Source: Leptospira sp. B5-022
GTDB taxonomy: Bacteria > Spirochaetota > Leptospiria > Leptospirales > Leptospiraceae
Assembly (NCBI RefSeq): GCF_000347035.1
Contig: NZ_ANIJ01000006.1
Coordinates: 1 to 64,000, forward strand
Direction of reading: 5' to 3'
Length of the DNA: 64,000 nt
Position 1 is the first letter of the stretch. Each line of letters begins with the position of its first letter. Under the pieces are notes generated by a model that was not told the origin of the DNA, ran no database searches, and saw only the letters and a list, made by a program, of their open reading frames with translations. A program made the translations under genes and the position numbers. Below, piece by piece: positions 45,856 to 53,828 of this stretch.

Positions 45856-46326
45856 TTAGACTTGGTTATAGGTTTCCAATACCGGGATTTTTCTGACTTC
45901 AGAGAGTATCCTTAAGGTTTCTTGGAATTTAGGTTTTCCTAATGATTTAGTTATCTCTGTTTGCGCTTCCTGCCAAAGTAGAATTGCTTCCGATAATTTG
46001 GATTCTCCCTTTTTAGTGAGGGAAAGATTTCGGATATTCCCGGCCTCTTTTTTTTCGATCTTGATCAGACCATCCCGTTTTAAGATCTCTAAACTTCTTT
46101 GCAGGGTGGTCCTGTCTATGTCGGTGAGCCTGGAAAGATCCGTGATACTACATTCTTCTTCGTGTCCTATTCCTACTAATATGCTGAATTGTGTGATCCT
46201 TAGCCCGGAAGGTTTGAGTATGGAATCATAATAGGAAGTAATTAATCTTGCAGTCCTTCTTAAACTTACGTTCAAGCAGGATAGTCCTATTTTTTTGAGT
46301 TCGGAAGTGGAAGGTCTGTTTTTCAT
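45856..46326 (-). CDS. MarR-family transcriptional regulator
   Basis: 156 residues with the MarR winged helix: helical dimerisation N-terminus (CLNVSLRRTARLITSYYDSILKPSGLRITQFSIL), recognition helices (CSITDLSRLTDIDRTTLQRSLEILKRDGLIKI) and a wing (KKEAGNIRNLSLTKKGESKL). It probably represses itself and the thiolase through the shared upstream motif. The likely ligand is an acyl-CoA or aromatic/fatty compound, by analogy only. Confidence 0.9.
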   Translation of the reverse strand: MKNRPSTSELKKIGLSCLNVSLRRTARLITSYYDSILKPSGLRITQFSILVGIGHEEECSITDLSRLTDIDRTTLQRSLEILKRDGLIKIEKKEAGNIRNLSLTKKGESKLSEAILLWQEAQTEITKSLGKPKFQETLRILSEVRKIPVLETYNQV

Positions 46327-46342
46327 GTCTTCTGTCCAAATG

Positions 46343-46358
46343 GTGTGTATGCACTATT
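46343..46358 (-). promoter_or_regulatory. MarR operator candidate upstream of marR
   Basis: GTGTGTATGCACTATT lies ~17 bp upstream of the MarR start codon, the same distance as the partner motif from the thiolase start. Confidence 0.5.
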
Positions 46359-46395
46359 GTCGGGTCAAGCCGAAAAATGACCCTAAGCCGAGAGG

Positions 46396-47082
46396 TTATT
46401 GCCTCAAAGCCGGGAATTCATGGGGTAGTTTGGATCGATTCTCTTTTAGTATCCGATAAGAAGAATCTTTTTCCTCCAGAATACACTCGTCCAAAAGGGA
46501 TCTAAACGCCCTGCTTACCGATTCGGGGGTGGTGCCGATCAACGAGGCCAATTGATTTTTAGTGATGGGAAGTGTGATAAATTTCTGAGAGGCCCCGCAT
46601 TCTTTTAAAAAATTTAAGATCCTGTCTTTTACGGAGAGGTGAAGATTCTCTACCAATTTTTTTCTGAAATAATTCAGATGCTGGATGGTAACCGCTGAAA
46701 ATAAATAAAGCGCTTTATTATTTTCGAATAAGAAGGAGGTGAATTCTCTTTTAGGATAATAGATCAATTCTCCATCCTTTAAGGCCTCGCAGAATGCGGG
46801 ATAAAAACATGGCTCTTGCGGTTGAAAGATCGGATGAGAAGCGATCAATTCTCCCGGATAAAATACTTTTAAGATGGCTTCTTTTCCGTCCTGGGACAAG
46901 GAATACACTTTAAAGATACCTGATACGATCTCAAAAAATCCGTCGTAAGGATCTCTTTCTCCGAAAACCACTTCGCCTTTTAGGATCTTTTTTCTGATGC
47001 CGATAGATGAAAGTTCATATGTGAATTCTCTTTGAATTTCGGCCCAATAATCACCTGTTTGAACGCTTAACATTTTAGCCAT
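46396..47082 (-). CDS. Crp/Fnr-family regulator, probable NO-responsive (DNR/NNR-like)
   Basis: 228 residues: N-terminal cyclic-nucleotide-binding-like beta barrel (GEVVFGERDPYDGFFEIVSGIFKVYSLSQDGKEAILKVFYPGELI), dimer helix (YFRKKLVENLHLSVKDRILNFL) and C-terminal winged helix with ITKNQLASLIGTTPESVSRAFRSL. It lacks the N-terminal Cys cluster of FNR, so it would not bind a 4Fe-4S centre; this fits the DNR/NnrR branch that senses NO. It is divergent from norC, with a perfect FNR-type box between the two. Confidence 0.88.
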   Translation of the reverse strand: MAKMLSVQTGDYWAEIQREFTYELSSIGIRKKILKGEVVFGERDPYDGFFEIVSGIFKVYSLSQDGKEAILKVFYPGELIASHPIFQPQEPCFYPAFCEALKDGELIYYPKREFTSFLFENNKALYLFSAVTIQHLNYFRKKLVENLHLSVKDRILNFLKECGASQKFITLPITKNQLASLIGTTPESVSRAFRSLLDECILEEKDSSYRILKENRSKLPHEFPALRQ

Positions 47083-47151
47083 AACGATTGTTTTATGTAA
47101 GTTTTCGTAAATAATTCAAGCCAAAAGATCTAAAAATTTTTCTAAACTCGC

Positions 47152-47165
47152 TTGATCTATATCAA
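47152..47165 (+). promoter_or_regulatory. FNR/DNR box upstream of norC
   Basis: TTGATCTATATCAA is an exact match to TTGATNNNNATCAA. It is centred ~100 bp before the norC start; a -10-like AATACT lies at 47191-47196, placing the box near -41 to -44 for activation. Confidence 0.8.
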
Positions 47166-47257
47166 GGAAATTTTTTGAACCATCAACCAGAATACTCCCG
47201 ATTTCTAAATCACTGTTTCCCGCGAGCTCGCGGTTTTTTTGAGATAAGGATTAAGGC

Positions 47258-47944
47258 ATGCTTACAAAATTTCAGGCGAAATTATTTTTCCTGGTCGGGA
47301 CTTTTTTATTCTCCGCGGTTTTTCTGTTACTAACTTACGATTCCTTAAAGTACGTTTATTCTGCTCCTTCTTCTAAAACTTTAAGCGAAGAAGTGATCCG
47401 AGGCAAAGAGCTTTGGGAAAAGAATAATTGTATGGGATGTCATACGATCTTGGGAGAAGGAGCGTATTACGCGCCTGAATTGACAAAGGTGTATGAGAGA
47501 AGAGGGCCAGAATGGATCCGCGTTTTCCTGAAAGATCCTCAGGCGATGTATCCTGGAGAAAGAAAAATGGTGAAGTACGATTTTTCGGACTCTCAGATCT
47601 CGGATATTATCGCGTTTTTGAAATGGAACGGTGAGTTGGATCTAAAAGGTTTTCCTCCTAAACCGGAATATAGATCTTCTACCCAGATCGTAAACGCCGA
47701 TTCCGCCACAGTCGCCCAACCGGAAAAGTTCAAACAGATCTGCACTGCATGCCATTCCGTTGCAGGTTCAGGAGGGAATGTGGGGCCTGCTTTGGACTCT
47801 GTCGGAAAAAAATACGATATCGCTTATCTTCAAAATTGGCTAAAAGACCCGCAAAAGATCAAACCGGGAACCGCAATGCCTAAACTTCCGCTAAGCGATA
47901 GCGAGATCAAGGATCTGTCCTCATATCTCTCCCAGTTGAAATAA
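47258..47944 (+). CDS. norC: Nitric oxide reductase subunit C, diheme form
   Basis: 228 residues: membrane anchor (~8-27) and a first cytochrome c domain with C58-x-x-C61-H62 followed by TILGEGAYYAPELTKVYERRGPEWI, the NorC signature. A second c-type domain has C162-x-x-C165-H166 and a distal-Met region GTAMPKLPLSDSEIKDLSSYL. NorC is normally a single-heme ~150-residue subunit, so this one carries an extra cytochrome fused at the C-terminus. It passes electrons to NorB in the inner membrane. Ribosome binding site AAGGA. Confidence 0.93.
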   Translation: MLTKFQAKLFFLVGTFLFSAVFLLLTYDSLKYVYSAPSSKTLSEEVIRGKELWEKNNCMGCHTILGEGAYYAPELTKVYERRGPEWIRVFLKDPQAMYPGERKMVKYDFSDSQISDIIAFLKWNGELDLKGFPPKPEYRSSTQIVNADSATVAQPEKFKQICTACHSVAGSGGNVGPALDSVGKKYDIAYLQNWLKDPQKIKPGTAMPKLPLSDSEIKDLSSYLSQLK

Positions 47945-47975
47945 ACAAATAGGATTAGAATATAACGGTTTCATT

Positions 47976-49346
47976 ATGAAGTATAAGTCTCAAAAAATTG
48001 CGTATTGGTTCTTTGCTACCTGTATGCTCTTATTGTCCTTGCAAATAGTTTATGGATTCGTGATGGGATTCGCGAGAATGGGCTTCGATGTTCTGCATGA
48101 TTGGATACCGTTCAATGCCGCCAGGGCTACACATACGAATCTATTGGTAGTTTGGTTACTGACAGGTTTTATGGGTGCAGCCCATTATATTATTCCTGAC
48201 GAATCCGACAGAGAGATCTATTCCGTAAAACTTGCTTATATCCAGCTCATCTCACTCATCATCGTGGGAGTAGTGTCTATCATCGGATTCCATTTGAATT
48301 TCTGGGAAGGAAGAAAGTTTTTAGAGATCCCTCGTCCTTTGGATTATCTGGTGGTAGTTAACGTTCTATTATTCCTTTTTAATATAGGAATGACTGTTTG
48401 GAAAGGGAAAAGATATACTACAACTTCTCTCGTATTGTATTTTGGTCTTTTTTCCGCGGCGCTTTTGTATCTTCCCGGAATGATCCAATTCAATAGCCAA
48501 ACTCTAGACTCCTATTTCCGTTGGTGGGTAGTCCATCTTTGGGTAGAAGGGGTTTGGGAATTGATCATGGGAGGTATTCTTTCTTTCCTTCTGATCAAAC
48601 TTACGGGAGTGGACAGGGAAGTTATAGAAAAATGGTTGTATGTGATTGTGGGTTTGACTTTCCTTTCAGGGATCTTGGGAACAGGACACCATTATTATTA
48701 TATTGGAGTTCCTGAATATTGGAAATGGGTAGGCGGATTTTTCTCTATGTTGGAGCCTCTTGCATTTCTTGCTATGGCAATGTTTGCAATCTCCATGTAT
48801 AGAAAAAGCGGAAGGAACCATCCGAATACGATCGCTCTTTTCTGGACCATCGGAAGTGCAGTCATGTCTTTCGTGGGAGCGGGCTTTTTAGGATTTGCTC
48901 ATACTCTTCCTCAGGTAAACTTATACACTCATGGAACGTTGATCACCGCTATGCACGGCCACCTCGCATTCTGGGGGGCTTATGCGATGATCGTGTTTGC
49001 GATCTTAACATATGCAATGCCTTTACTTACGGGCAGAAAACTTTGGAATAATCCTACAGGGCTTTTCGCGTTCTGGGCTTCTAATATAGGAATGCTTGGA
49101 ATGACCGGGGCATTTGCGGTTGCGGGTATCGCGCAGGTTTATTTGGAAAGAAAACTAGGGCTAGACTTTTTGACCGTACAAAAAGAGATCCAAGTCCACT
49201 TCTTAGGTTTGGTACTTGCAGCGCTCGTATTTACCTCGGGAATTATTGCTTTTATCATAAACTTCGTACGTTTTGGAACTCCTACAGACGAGGCCTTGGG
49301 TGCGGAGCAGGCTTCCGGAGAGATTTCTCTTGCTCGTAGATCCTAA
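47976..49346 (+). CDS. norB: Nitric oxide reductase subunit B
   Basis: 456 residues, about twelve transmembrane helices. Haem and metal ligands are in place: RATHTNLLVVW (low-spin haem b), HLWVEGVWE (His186, Glu190; FeB site), GTGHHYYYIG (two FeB His) and MHGHLAFWGAY (haem ligands). The VEGVWE Glu pair identifies a NO reductase rather than a cytochrome oxidase. It reduces two NO to N2O. It is cytochrome c-dependent (cNor), judging by the adjacent norC and by the absence of the N-terminal quinol-type extension. Confidence 0.95.
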   Translation: MKYKSQKIAYWFFATCMLLLSLQIVYGFVMGFARMGFDVLHDWIPFNAARATHTNLLVVWLLTGFMGAAHYIIPDESDREIYSVKLAYIQLISLIIVGVVSIIGFHLNFWEGRKFLEIPRPLDYLVVVNVLLFLFNIGMTVWKGKRYTTTSLVLYFGLFSAALLYLPGMIQFNSQTLDSYFRWWVVHLWVEGVWELIMGGILSFLLIKLTGVDREVIEKWLYVIVGLTFLSGILGTGHHYYYIGVPEYWKWVGGFFSMLEPLAFLAMAMFAISMYRKSGRNHPNTIALFWTIGSAVMSFVGAGFLGFAHTLPQVNLYTHGTLITAMHGHLAFWGAYAMIVFAILTYAMPLLTGRKLWNNPTGLFAFWASNIGMLGMTGAFAVAGIAQVYLERKLGLDFLTVQKEIQVHFLGLVLAALVFTSGIIAFIINFVRFGTPTDEALGAEQASGEISLARRS

Positions 49347-49365
49347 AACAGATCATAAAAATGGA

Positions 49366-50154
49366 ATGTATCCGAAAGAAGGCGAACTTCCTTATTATAG
49401 GCCGATCGGTCGGGAAATAGAAATATTCGAGCACGCTTATAAGAATAAACTTCCGATTCTGCTAAAGGGTCCTACAGGTTGCGGTAAGACCCGTTTTGTG
49501 GAATATATGGCTTCTAAATTGGGACTTCCTATGACGAGTGTTTCTTGTCATGAGGAAACCTCCGCAGTGGATCTACTCGGAAGGTTTTTGATCCAAGGTT
49601 CGGAAACTGTTTGGCAGGACGGGCCCTTGACAAGGAGCGTTCGGTCCGGAGGAATATTATATATAGATGAAATAGCCGAGGCAAGACCGGATACGATCGT
49701 TTCCATCCATCCTTTGACGGATCATAGACGGGAAATTTTTATAGATAGAAAGAATGAAAATCTGAAAGCTCCGGATTCTTTCGTTCTGGTCGCTTCTTAT
49801 AACCCGGGTTACCAAAGAGGTTGGAAGGAATTAAAACCTTCCACAAGACAAAGATTTATCTCCATCCAATTCGATTATCCGGATCCGGAAACTGAAAGCG
49901 AGATCTTGTGTCGGGAAACTGGAATTTCCTCTTCTATCTCTTCTAAACTTGTAAAGTTAGCGGAGAAGATCCGAAATCTGACTGAGTTAGGATTATTGGA
50001 ATCTTGTTCTACAAGACTACTTGTGGACGCCGCAAAATTGATCTCGACCGGTTTACCTTCTCGTTTGTCCTGCGAAGTTGCGATAGTGCAACCATTAAGC
50101 GACGATCCGGATACGATACGTTCCTTAAAAGATCTGGTCTCTTTGATGATCTGA
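49366..50154 (+). CDS. norQ: MoxR-type AAA+ ATPase NorQ
   Basis: Start at 49366 (MYPKEGELPYYRPIG), 20 bp after norB; upstream in-frame codons overlap norB and are less likely. Walker A GPTGCGKT, Walker B ILYIDEI, sensor region VASYNPGYQRGWKELKPSTRQRF. NorQ works with NorD to insert the non-haem iron into NorB. The next gene begins one base after its stop. Confidence 0.92.
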   Translation: MYPKEGELPYYRPIGREIEIFEHAYKNKLPILLKGPTGCGKTRFVEYMASKLGLPMTSVSCHEETSAVDLLGRFLIQGSETVWQDGPLTRSVRSGGILYIDEIAEARPDTIVSIHPLTDHRREIFIDRKNENLKAPDSFVLVASYNPGYQRGWKELKPSTRQRFISIQFDYPDPETESEILCRETGISSSISSKLVKLAEKIRNLTELGLLESCSTRLLVDAAKLISTGLPSRLSCEVAIVQPLSDDPDTIRSLKDLVSLMI

Positions 50155-50155
50155 T

Positions 50156-51934
50156 ATGGGTTGGGAAGAATTCATATTCAAAAAAACCTATAATACGGTC
50201 CGAGAAATTTTCTCTTCCGAAAAAGATCCATCCTTAAATCATAAAATTGTAAAACTCTCCGAATTTAAGCCCAGACTTTCTGTTTTGGCTAAGTCTTTGA
50301 CTGGGGAAAATATAGAAATATCTCCCGCAGAAAAAGAAGGTGGGTTCCAGGATCAGGTCTTCTTTTTGCCTGGGTCCTATTCTCATGGACCGGATATATC
50401 TTCCAATCTTCAATTTTATATATTCAGAATACTTTATATTTCGGAACAAAGAAAATTAGGATTTTATTGGAAGAAGGGAGAAAATAAGAATAGAGAAGAA
50501 TCCTTAAAAGCGGCTTCCCGAACATACCCGCAGGTACTTGCAAGTTTAGAAAAAAATTATCCGGAAGCAAAATCACTGATTGAGTCCGTAGAAAACACAG
50601 AGAAAGAATTCCAGAGATCCGTAATAAAAAATAAGGATTTGGCAGAAGATCTTTCCTTACTGCATGGGATTTGGATGTCTTCTTCTATCTCTAAATTAGA
50701 AAATCGGATCTCTTCTCAAGAATTACTCGCTCAGAAAGCAGAAAACGATAAGATCGAAACGGAAATAGAAGGTGTAGCGAGAGAAAGAATAGAGACCATC
50801 CAGGCGGATCTGAGATCCCAAGAAGATTATACTTTAATGCACCAATTCGAAAAGGTGGAGACCGCAGAGGAGTTCCAAGGAAATTGGCGGGACTTTGACG
50901 GATCTGATACTTTATCGGAACAAGAAGAAGCCATCCGAGAACTGGATCTTAGGCATACGGTCCGTTCTAACGAACCCACACATTCCGTTTTTAGGACTGA
51001 TCTTTTCTCGGGACTATTTGCAGGAGAAGTGGAGAATGATCGCTCTGAAGAAAATCCGATCTCTTACGATGAATGGGACTTTAAAAAAAGGAAATATAGA
51101 AAAGATCATTGTAAGGTATTTCCTAAAAAATTCCCGGATGGGAACCGCGGCTTTGCACAAAAAATTTTCCAAGAGAATCACAGCACATTAAATTCGCTTC
51201 GTTCCAGAATGAATCGATTCTATAATCTCAAAACTTCTCTAAAAAGACAACCTTACGGAGAGGATTTGGATCTGGATGCCGCTCTCCAATATTTTTCGGA
51301 TCTGTCTTGTGGACAGACTCCTAGCGAAAATGTATATTTATCGGATCGAAAAAAATTGAGAGAAGTTTCTATCCTTCTACTTGCGGATATGAGTTTATCC
51401 ACGGATTCTTATGTGGCTAACCAAAGGATCTTGGATGTGGAAAAGACTTCTTTGGTATTATTCGGACAGATCTGTTCCGAATTCGGGGACCGTTTTAGAA
51501 TAGATTCGTTTTATTCCAATACCAGAAATCATTGCGATTATTCTAATATAAAAAGTTTCGATGAACCTTGGGAGAGATCCAGAGAAAGGATCGGGCTTAT
51601 GGAAGCCAAAGGTTATACCAGGATTGGACCTGCAATACGACATTCACTCTCATTGATCCAAACGGAAAAAACCCAAAAACGTTGGATCCTTCTTTTGACG
51701 GACGGTAAGCCGAATGATTACGATCGTTACGAAGGAAAATACGGAATAGAAGACGTAAAAAAAGCGATCCAAGAATGTGAAAGATCGAATGTGGGAGTTT
51801 TTGCACTTGCTATTGATAAAAGTGCGAAACAATACCTTCCTGCAATGCTCGGAAAAGAATCCTATAGGATCTTGCCGAACCCGAAAGAATTGCCGGAAGC
51901 TCTAACCGATTTTTTTATAAAACTGGTCCGCTGA
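50156..51934 (+). CDS. norD: VWA-domain NO reductase activation protein NorD
   Basis: 592 residues. N-terminal region homologous to NorD helical domain, an acidic middle (~210-300), and a C-terminal von Willebrand A domain with MIDAS motif DMSLSTDS at ~411, GYTRIGPAIRHS and LLLTDGKPNDYDRYEGKYGIEDVKKA. It partners NorQ in NorB maturation in the cytoplasm. Its start immediately follows norQ. Confidence 0.92.
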   Translation: MGWEEFIFKKTYNTVREIFSSEKDPSLNHKIVKLSEFKPRLSVLAKSLTGENIEISPAEKEGGFQDQVFFLPGSYSHGPDISSNLQFYIFRILYISEQRKLGFYWKKGENKNREESLKAASRTYPQVLASLEKNYPEAKSLIESVENTEKEFQRSVIKNKDLAEDLSLLHGIWMSSSISKLENRISSQELLAQKAENDKIETEIEGVARERIETIQADLRSQEDYTLMHQFEKVETAEEFQGNWRDFDGSDTLSEQEEAIRELDLRHTVRSNEPTHSVFRTDLFSGLFAGEVENDRSEENPISYDEWDFKKRKYRKDHCKVFPKKFPDGNRGFAQKIFQENHSTLNSLRSRMNRFYNLKTSLKRQPYGEDLDLDAALQYFSDLSCGQTPSENVYLSDRKKLREVSILLLADMSLSTDSYVANQRILDVEKTSLVLFGQICSEFGDRFRIDSFYSNTRNHCDYSNIKSFDEPWERSRERIGLMEAKGYTRIGPAIRHSLSLIQTEKTQKRWILLLTDGKPNDYDRYEGKYGIEDVKKAIQECERSNVGVFALAIDKSAKQYLPAMLGKESYRILPNPKELPEALTDFFIKLVR

Positions 51935-51991
51935 ACCTGAATCTCGTAAAGTGTATTAGTAATAATTAATATTTATGGAATGGAGTAAATT

Positions 51992-52459
51992 GTGAAAAAA
52001 ATTCCCTTAGGGTTGATCTCTTTAGTATTATGGGGGATCTCCGCTTCTATCTTTTTGTATTTTTTCTTTTCAGGAAATGTGTCCGAATCCATAGACGGAA
52101 GGGTTGCGATCCACCTGAATCCGCAAGAGAGAAATTTAGTCCTAACAGAGATGAGAGGATTACTTGCTTCCGTGAATGGGATCGTTTCCGCGTTGGCTGA
52201 AGATGATTATAAAAGGGCGGAATTGGCTGCTTCTGCCAGTGGAATGGAAATGGTAAAAAAACTGGAAGACGAGGAAAAAACGATCCTTCTGAAATTACCG
52301 ATCGAATTCAAACAATTAGGATTCGGAACTCATGATCAATTCGATAAGATCGCAGAAGATCTAAGACAAAAGAAAGAACCTAAAATGATCCTGAAAGAAT
52401 TGGATAAACTCACCCAAAATTGTGTCCGATGTCATGCAACGTATAAAATAGCGCTTTAG
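51992..52459 (+). CDS. Membrane-anchored cytochrome c'-like protein
   Basis: 155 residues. An N-terminal signal anchor (LGLISLVLWGISASIFLYFFF) precedes a four-helix-bundle-like soluble part, ending in C144-VR-C147-H148-ATY, the C-terminal haem motif of class II cytochromes c'. Such proteins bind NO at a five-co-ordinate haem. Its place directly after norD suggests NO buffering or electron supply. The loosely conserved front half makes the class II assignment probable rather than certain. Followed by a strong inverted repeat. Confidence 0.8.
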   Translation: MKKIPLGLISLVLWGISASIFLYFFFSGNVSESIDGRVAIHLNPQERNLVLTEMRGLLASVNGIVSALAEDDYKRAELAASASGMEMVKKLEDEEKTILLKLPIEFKQLGFGTHDQFDKIAEDLRQKKEPKMILKELDKLTQNCVRCHATYKIAL

Positions 52460-52468
52460 ATTAATATA

Positions 52469-52514
52469 AAGATCAACTAAAACCGAAAGAATGTTCTCGA
52501 TCTTAGTTGATCTT
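52469..52514. terminator. Bidirectional terminator-like inverted repeat
   Basis: AAGATCAACTAA pairs perfectly with TTAGTTGATCTT (12 bp, 22-nt loop) between the convergent cytochrome and AHSA1 genes. Confidence 0.6.
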
Positions 52515-52529
52515 CCGCAATTTATAATC

Positions 52530-53018
52530 TTAGTGAACCGCTTTCATGAGTTCTACTAATTGGTCAAGAGCCGCGTTCCATCCCTCGTGGAAGCCCATTT
52601 CTTCGTGTTTTTTTCTAGTTTCTTCGTCTTTATGACGGGCAAGAACATGATACTTGGTTCCATTACCATGTTTTTCTAATGTAAGGATCGCGGTAAAAAA
52701 TCCGCCGCTGGCTGTAGGTTTAAAACCCGGTTCGAAAATATCCGTGAATACAAGCTTTTCGTTTTCAACTATATCCAAAAAACAACCGTTATTCGGGAAT
52801 TCTTGTCCTTCCGGAGACAACATAGTAGTGCGGAAGATCCCGCCCGGTCTAAGATCGATCTCACAATCGATCGTTTTCCATGGGGCAGGGGTAAACCATT
52901 TCAGGATATGTTCCGGAGTGGTCCATGCTTTCCAAACCAGTTCTCTTGGAACGTCTACGATCCTCTCCAGAACTAGATCTGTTTTTGGGTCCGGTTGGTA
53001 ATAATTAGTCTTTGCCAT
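52530..53018 (-). CDS. AHSA1/SRPBCC-domain protein
   Basis: 162 residues with the START-like AHSA1 pattern: [62 protein letters not shown], and a C-terminal [17 protein letters not shown]. The fold makes a hydrophobic cavity for a small ligand. It overlaps the ArsR-type regulator upstream by 14 bp, a pairing common in bacteria. The ligand is unknown. Confidence 0.9.
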   Translation of the reverse strand: MAKTNYYQPDPKTDLVLERIVDVPRELVWKAWTTPEHILKWFTPAPWKTIDCEIDLRPGGIFRTTMLSPEGQEFPNNGCFLDIVENEKLVFTDIFEPGFKPTASGGFFTAILTLEKHGNGTKYHVLARHKDEETRKKHEEMGFHEGWNAALDQLVELMKAVH

Positions 53019-53352
53019 TTTTTTTCTCCTTCATTTCAAGTAAGTAACTGTCCAGTTGGTTTAGCCTTCTGTCCCAGAGAGTGCGTTGTCTAACGAACCA
53101 TTCTTCTCCCGCTTTCATGGTTTCTTGAGTAAGTTTATAAGTTCTTACACGACCCACTTTTTCGGAACGAACAAGAGAACAATCTTCCAACACACCCAAA
53201 TGTTGCATCAAAGAAGGAAGAGCCATTTTGAAGGGTTCCGCCAATTCTCCGACTGTCGCAGGCCCCATGCTCAAACGTTCTAAAATGGACCTTCTTGTAG
53301 GGTCCCCCAGAGCGTGAAACATATGATCCAGACTGTTACTATACTTAGGCAC
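53005..53352 (-). CDS. ArsR-family regulator paired with AHSA1 gene
   Basis: 115 residues with winged helix [51 protein letters not shown] and wing [10 protein letters not shown]. No metal-binding CxC motif is present, so it probably senses something other than arsenic. The GTG start at 53352 lies inside a palindrome; the ATG at 53322 is an alternative start. Two palindromes upstream are the likely operators. Confidence 0.88.
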   Translation of the reverse strand: MPKYSNSLDHMFHALGDPTRRSILERLSMGPATVGELAEPFKMALPSLMQHLGVLEDCSLVRSEKVGRVRTYKLTQETMKAGEEWFVRQRTLWDRRLNQLDSYLLEMKEKKNGKD

Positions 53353-53397
53353 TTGCCTAACTATAGCATAGAAATAAACTTAGGTAAATACCTAAGT
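53345..53397 (-). promoter_or_regulatory. Two palindromic operators of the ArsR-AHSA1 pair
   Basis: TTAGGCACTTGCCTAA (53345-53360) and ACTTAGGTAAATACCTAAGT (53378-53397) share the pattern TTAGGyA-2-TrCCTAA, with centres 35 bp apart. The first covers the GTG start codon, so bound regulator would block both promoter and start. Confidence 0.7.
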
Positions 53398-53599
53398 ATG
53401 AAAAAAGTAAGAATTTGAGAAAAAAAATTCAGTTTCTGCCCAAGCGGTTTTCAACCATTCGACTCGTAAGTTTACTTCGGATTTTGTTTGAAGGAAAGAA
53501 CATTTGTTGTAATTTGATTTTCCCCGTTTGAAATTTTTTATCTTGGTGAAATATAATAAATATCTAATGTTTACGATCTTAGGAAATTAAGGAATAAAG

Positions 53600-53728
53600 G
53601 TGTCCCAAGTCGAAAAGGAAAACCGGATAATTTTCGAAGATCCCTCGAATGAGGGAGAAGAGTTTTTCAAAAATTTCAATTTGATTTTTAAAATATTAGA
53701 AATGAGTTGTAATACATCCTACGATTAA
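53600..53728 (+). CDS. Possible small protein
   Basis: A 42-residue acidic frame (MSQVEKENRIIFEDPSNEGEE...) starting GTG with AAGGAATAAAG upstream. It ends 14 bp before the FG-GAP gene region. No family is recognised, and it may be a chance frame. The stretch 53398-53599 shows nothing else. Confidence 0.3.
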   Translation: MSQVEKENRIIFEDPSNEGEEFFKNFNLIFKILEMSCNTSYD

Positions 53729-53828
53729 ATGTAAATATTTTTTGGTGCGAATATTTCTGAAACTAACTACCGGTAATTTTCTTTTTTATAAAAGACTTAC
53801 GGAAAATCTTAACTCGCCTGTTTTATTT

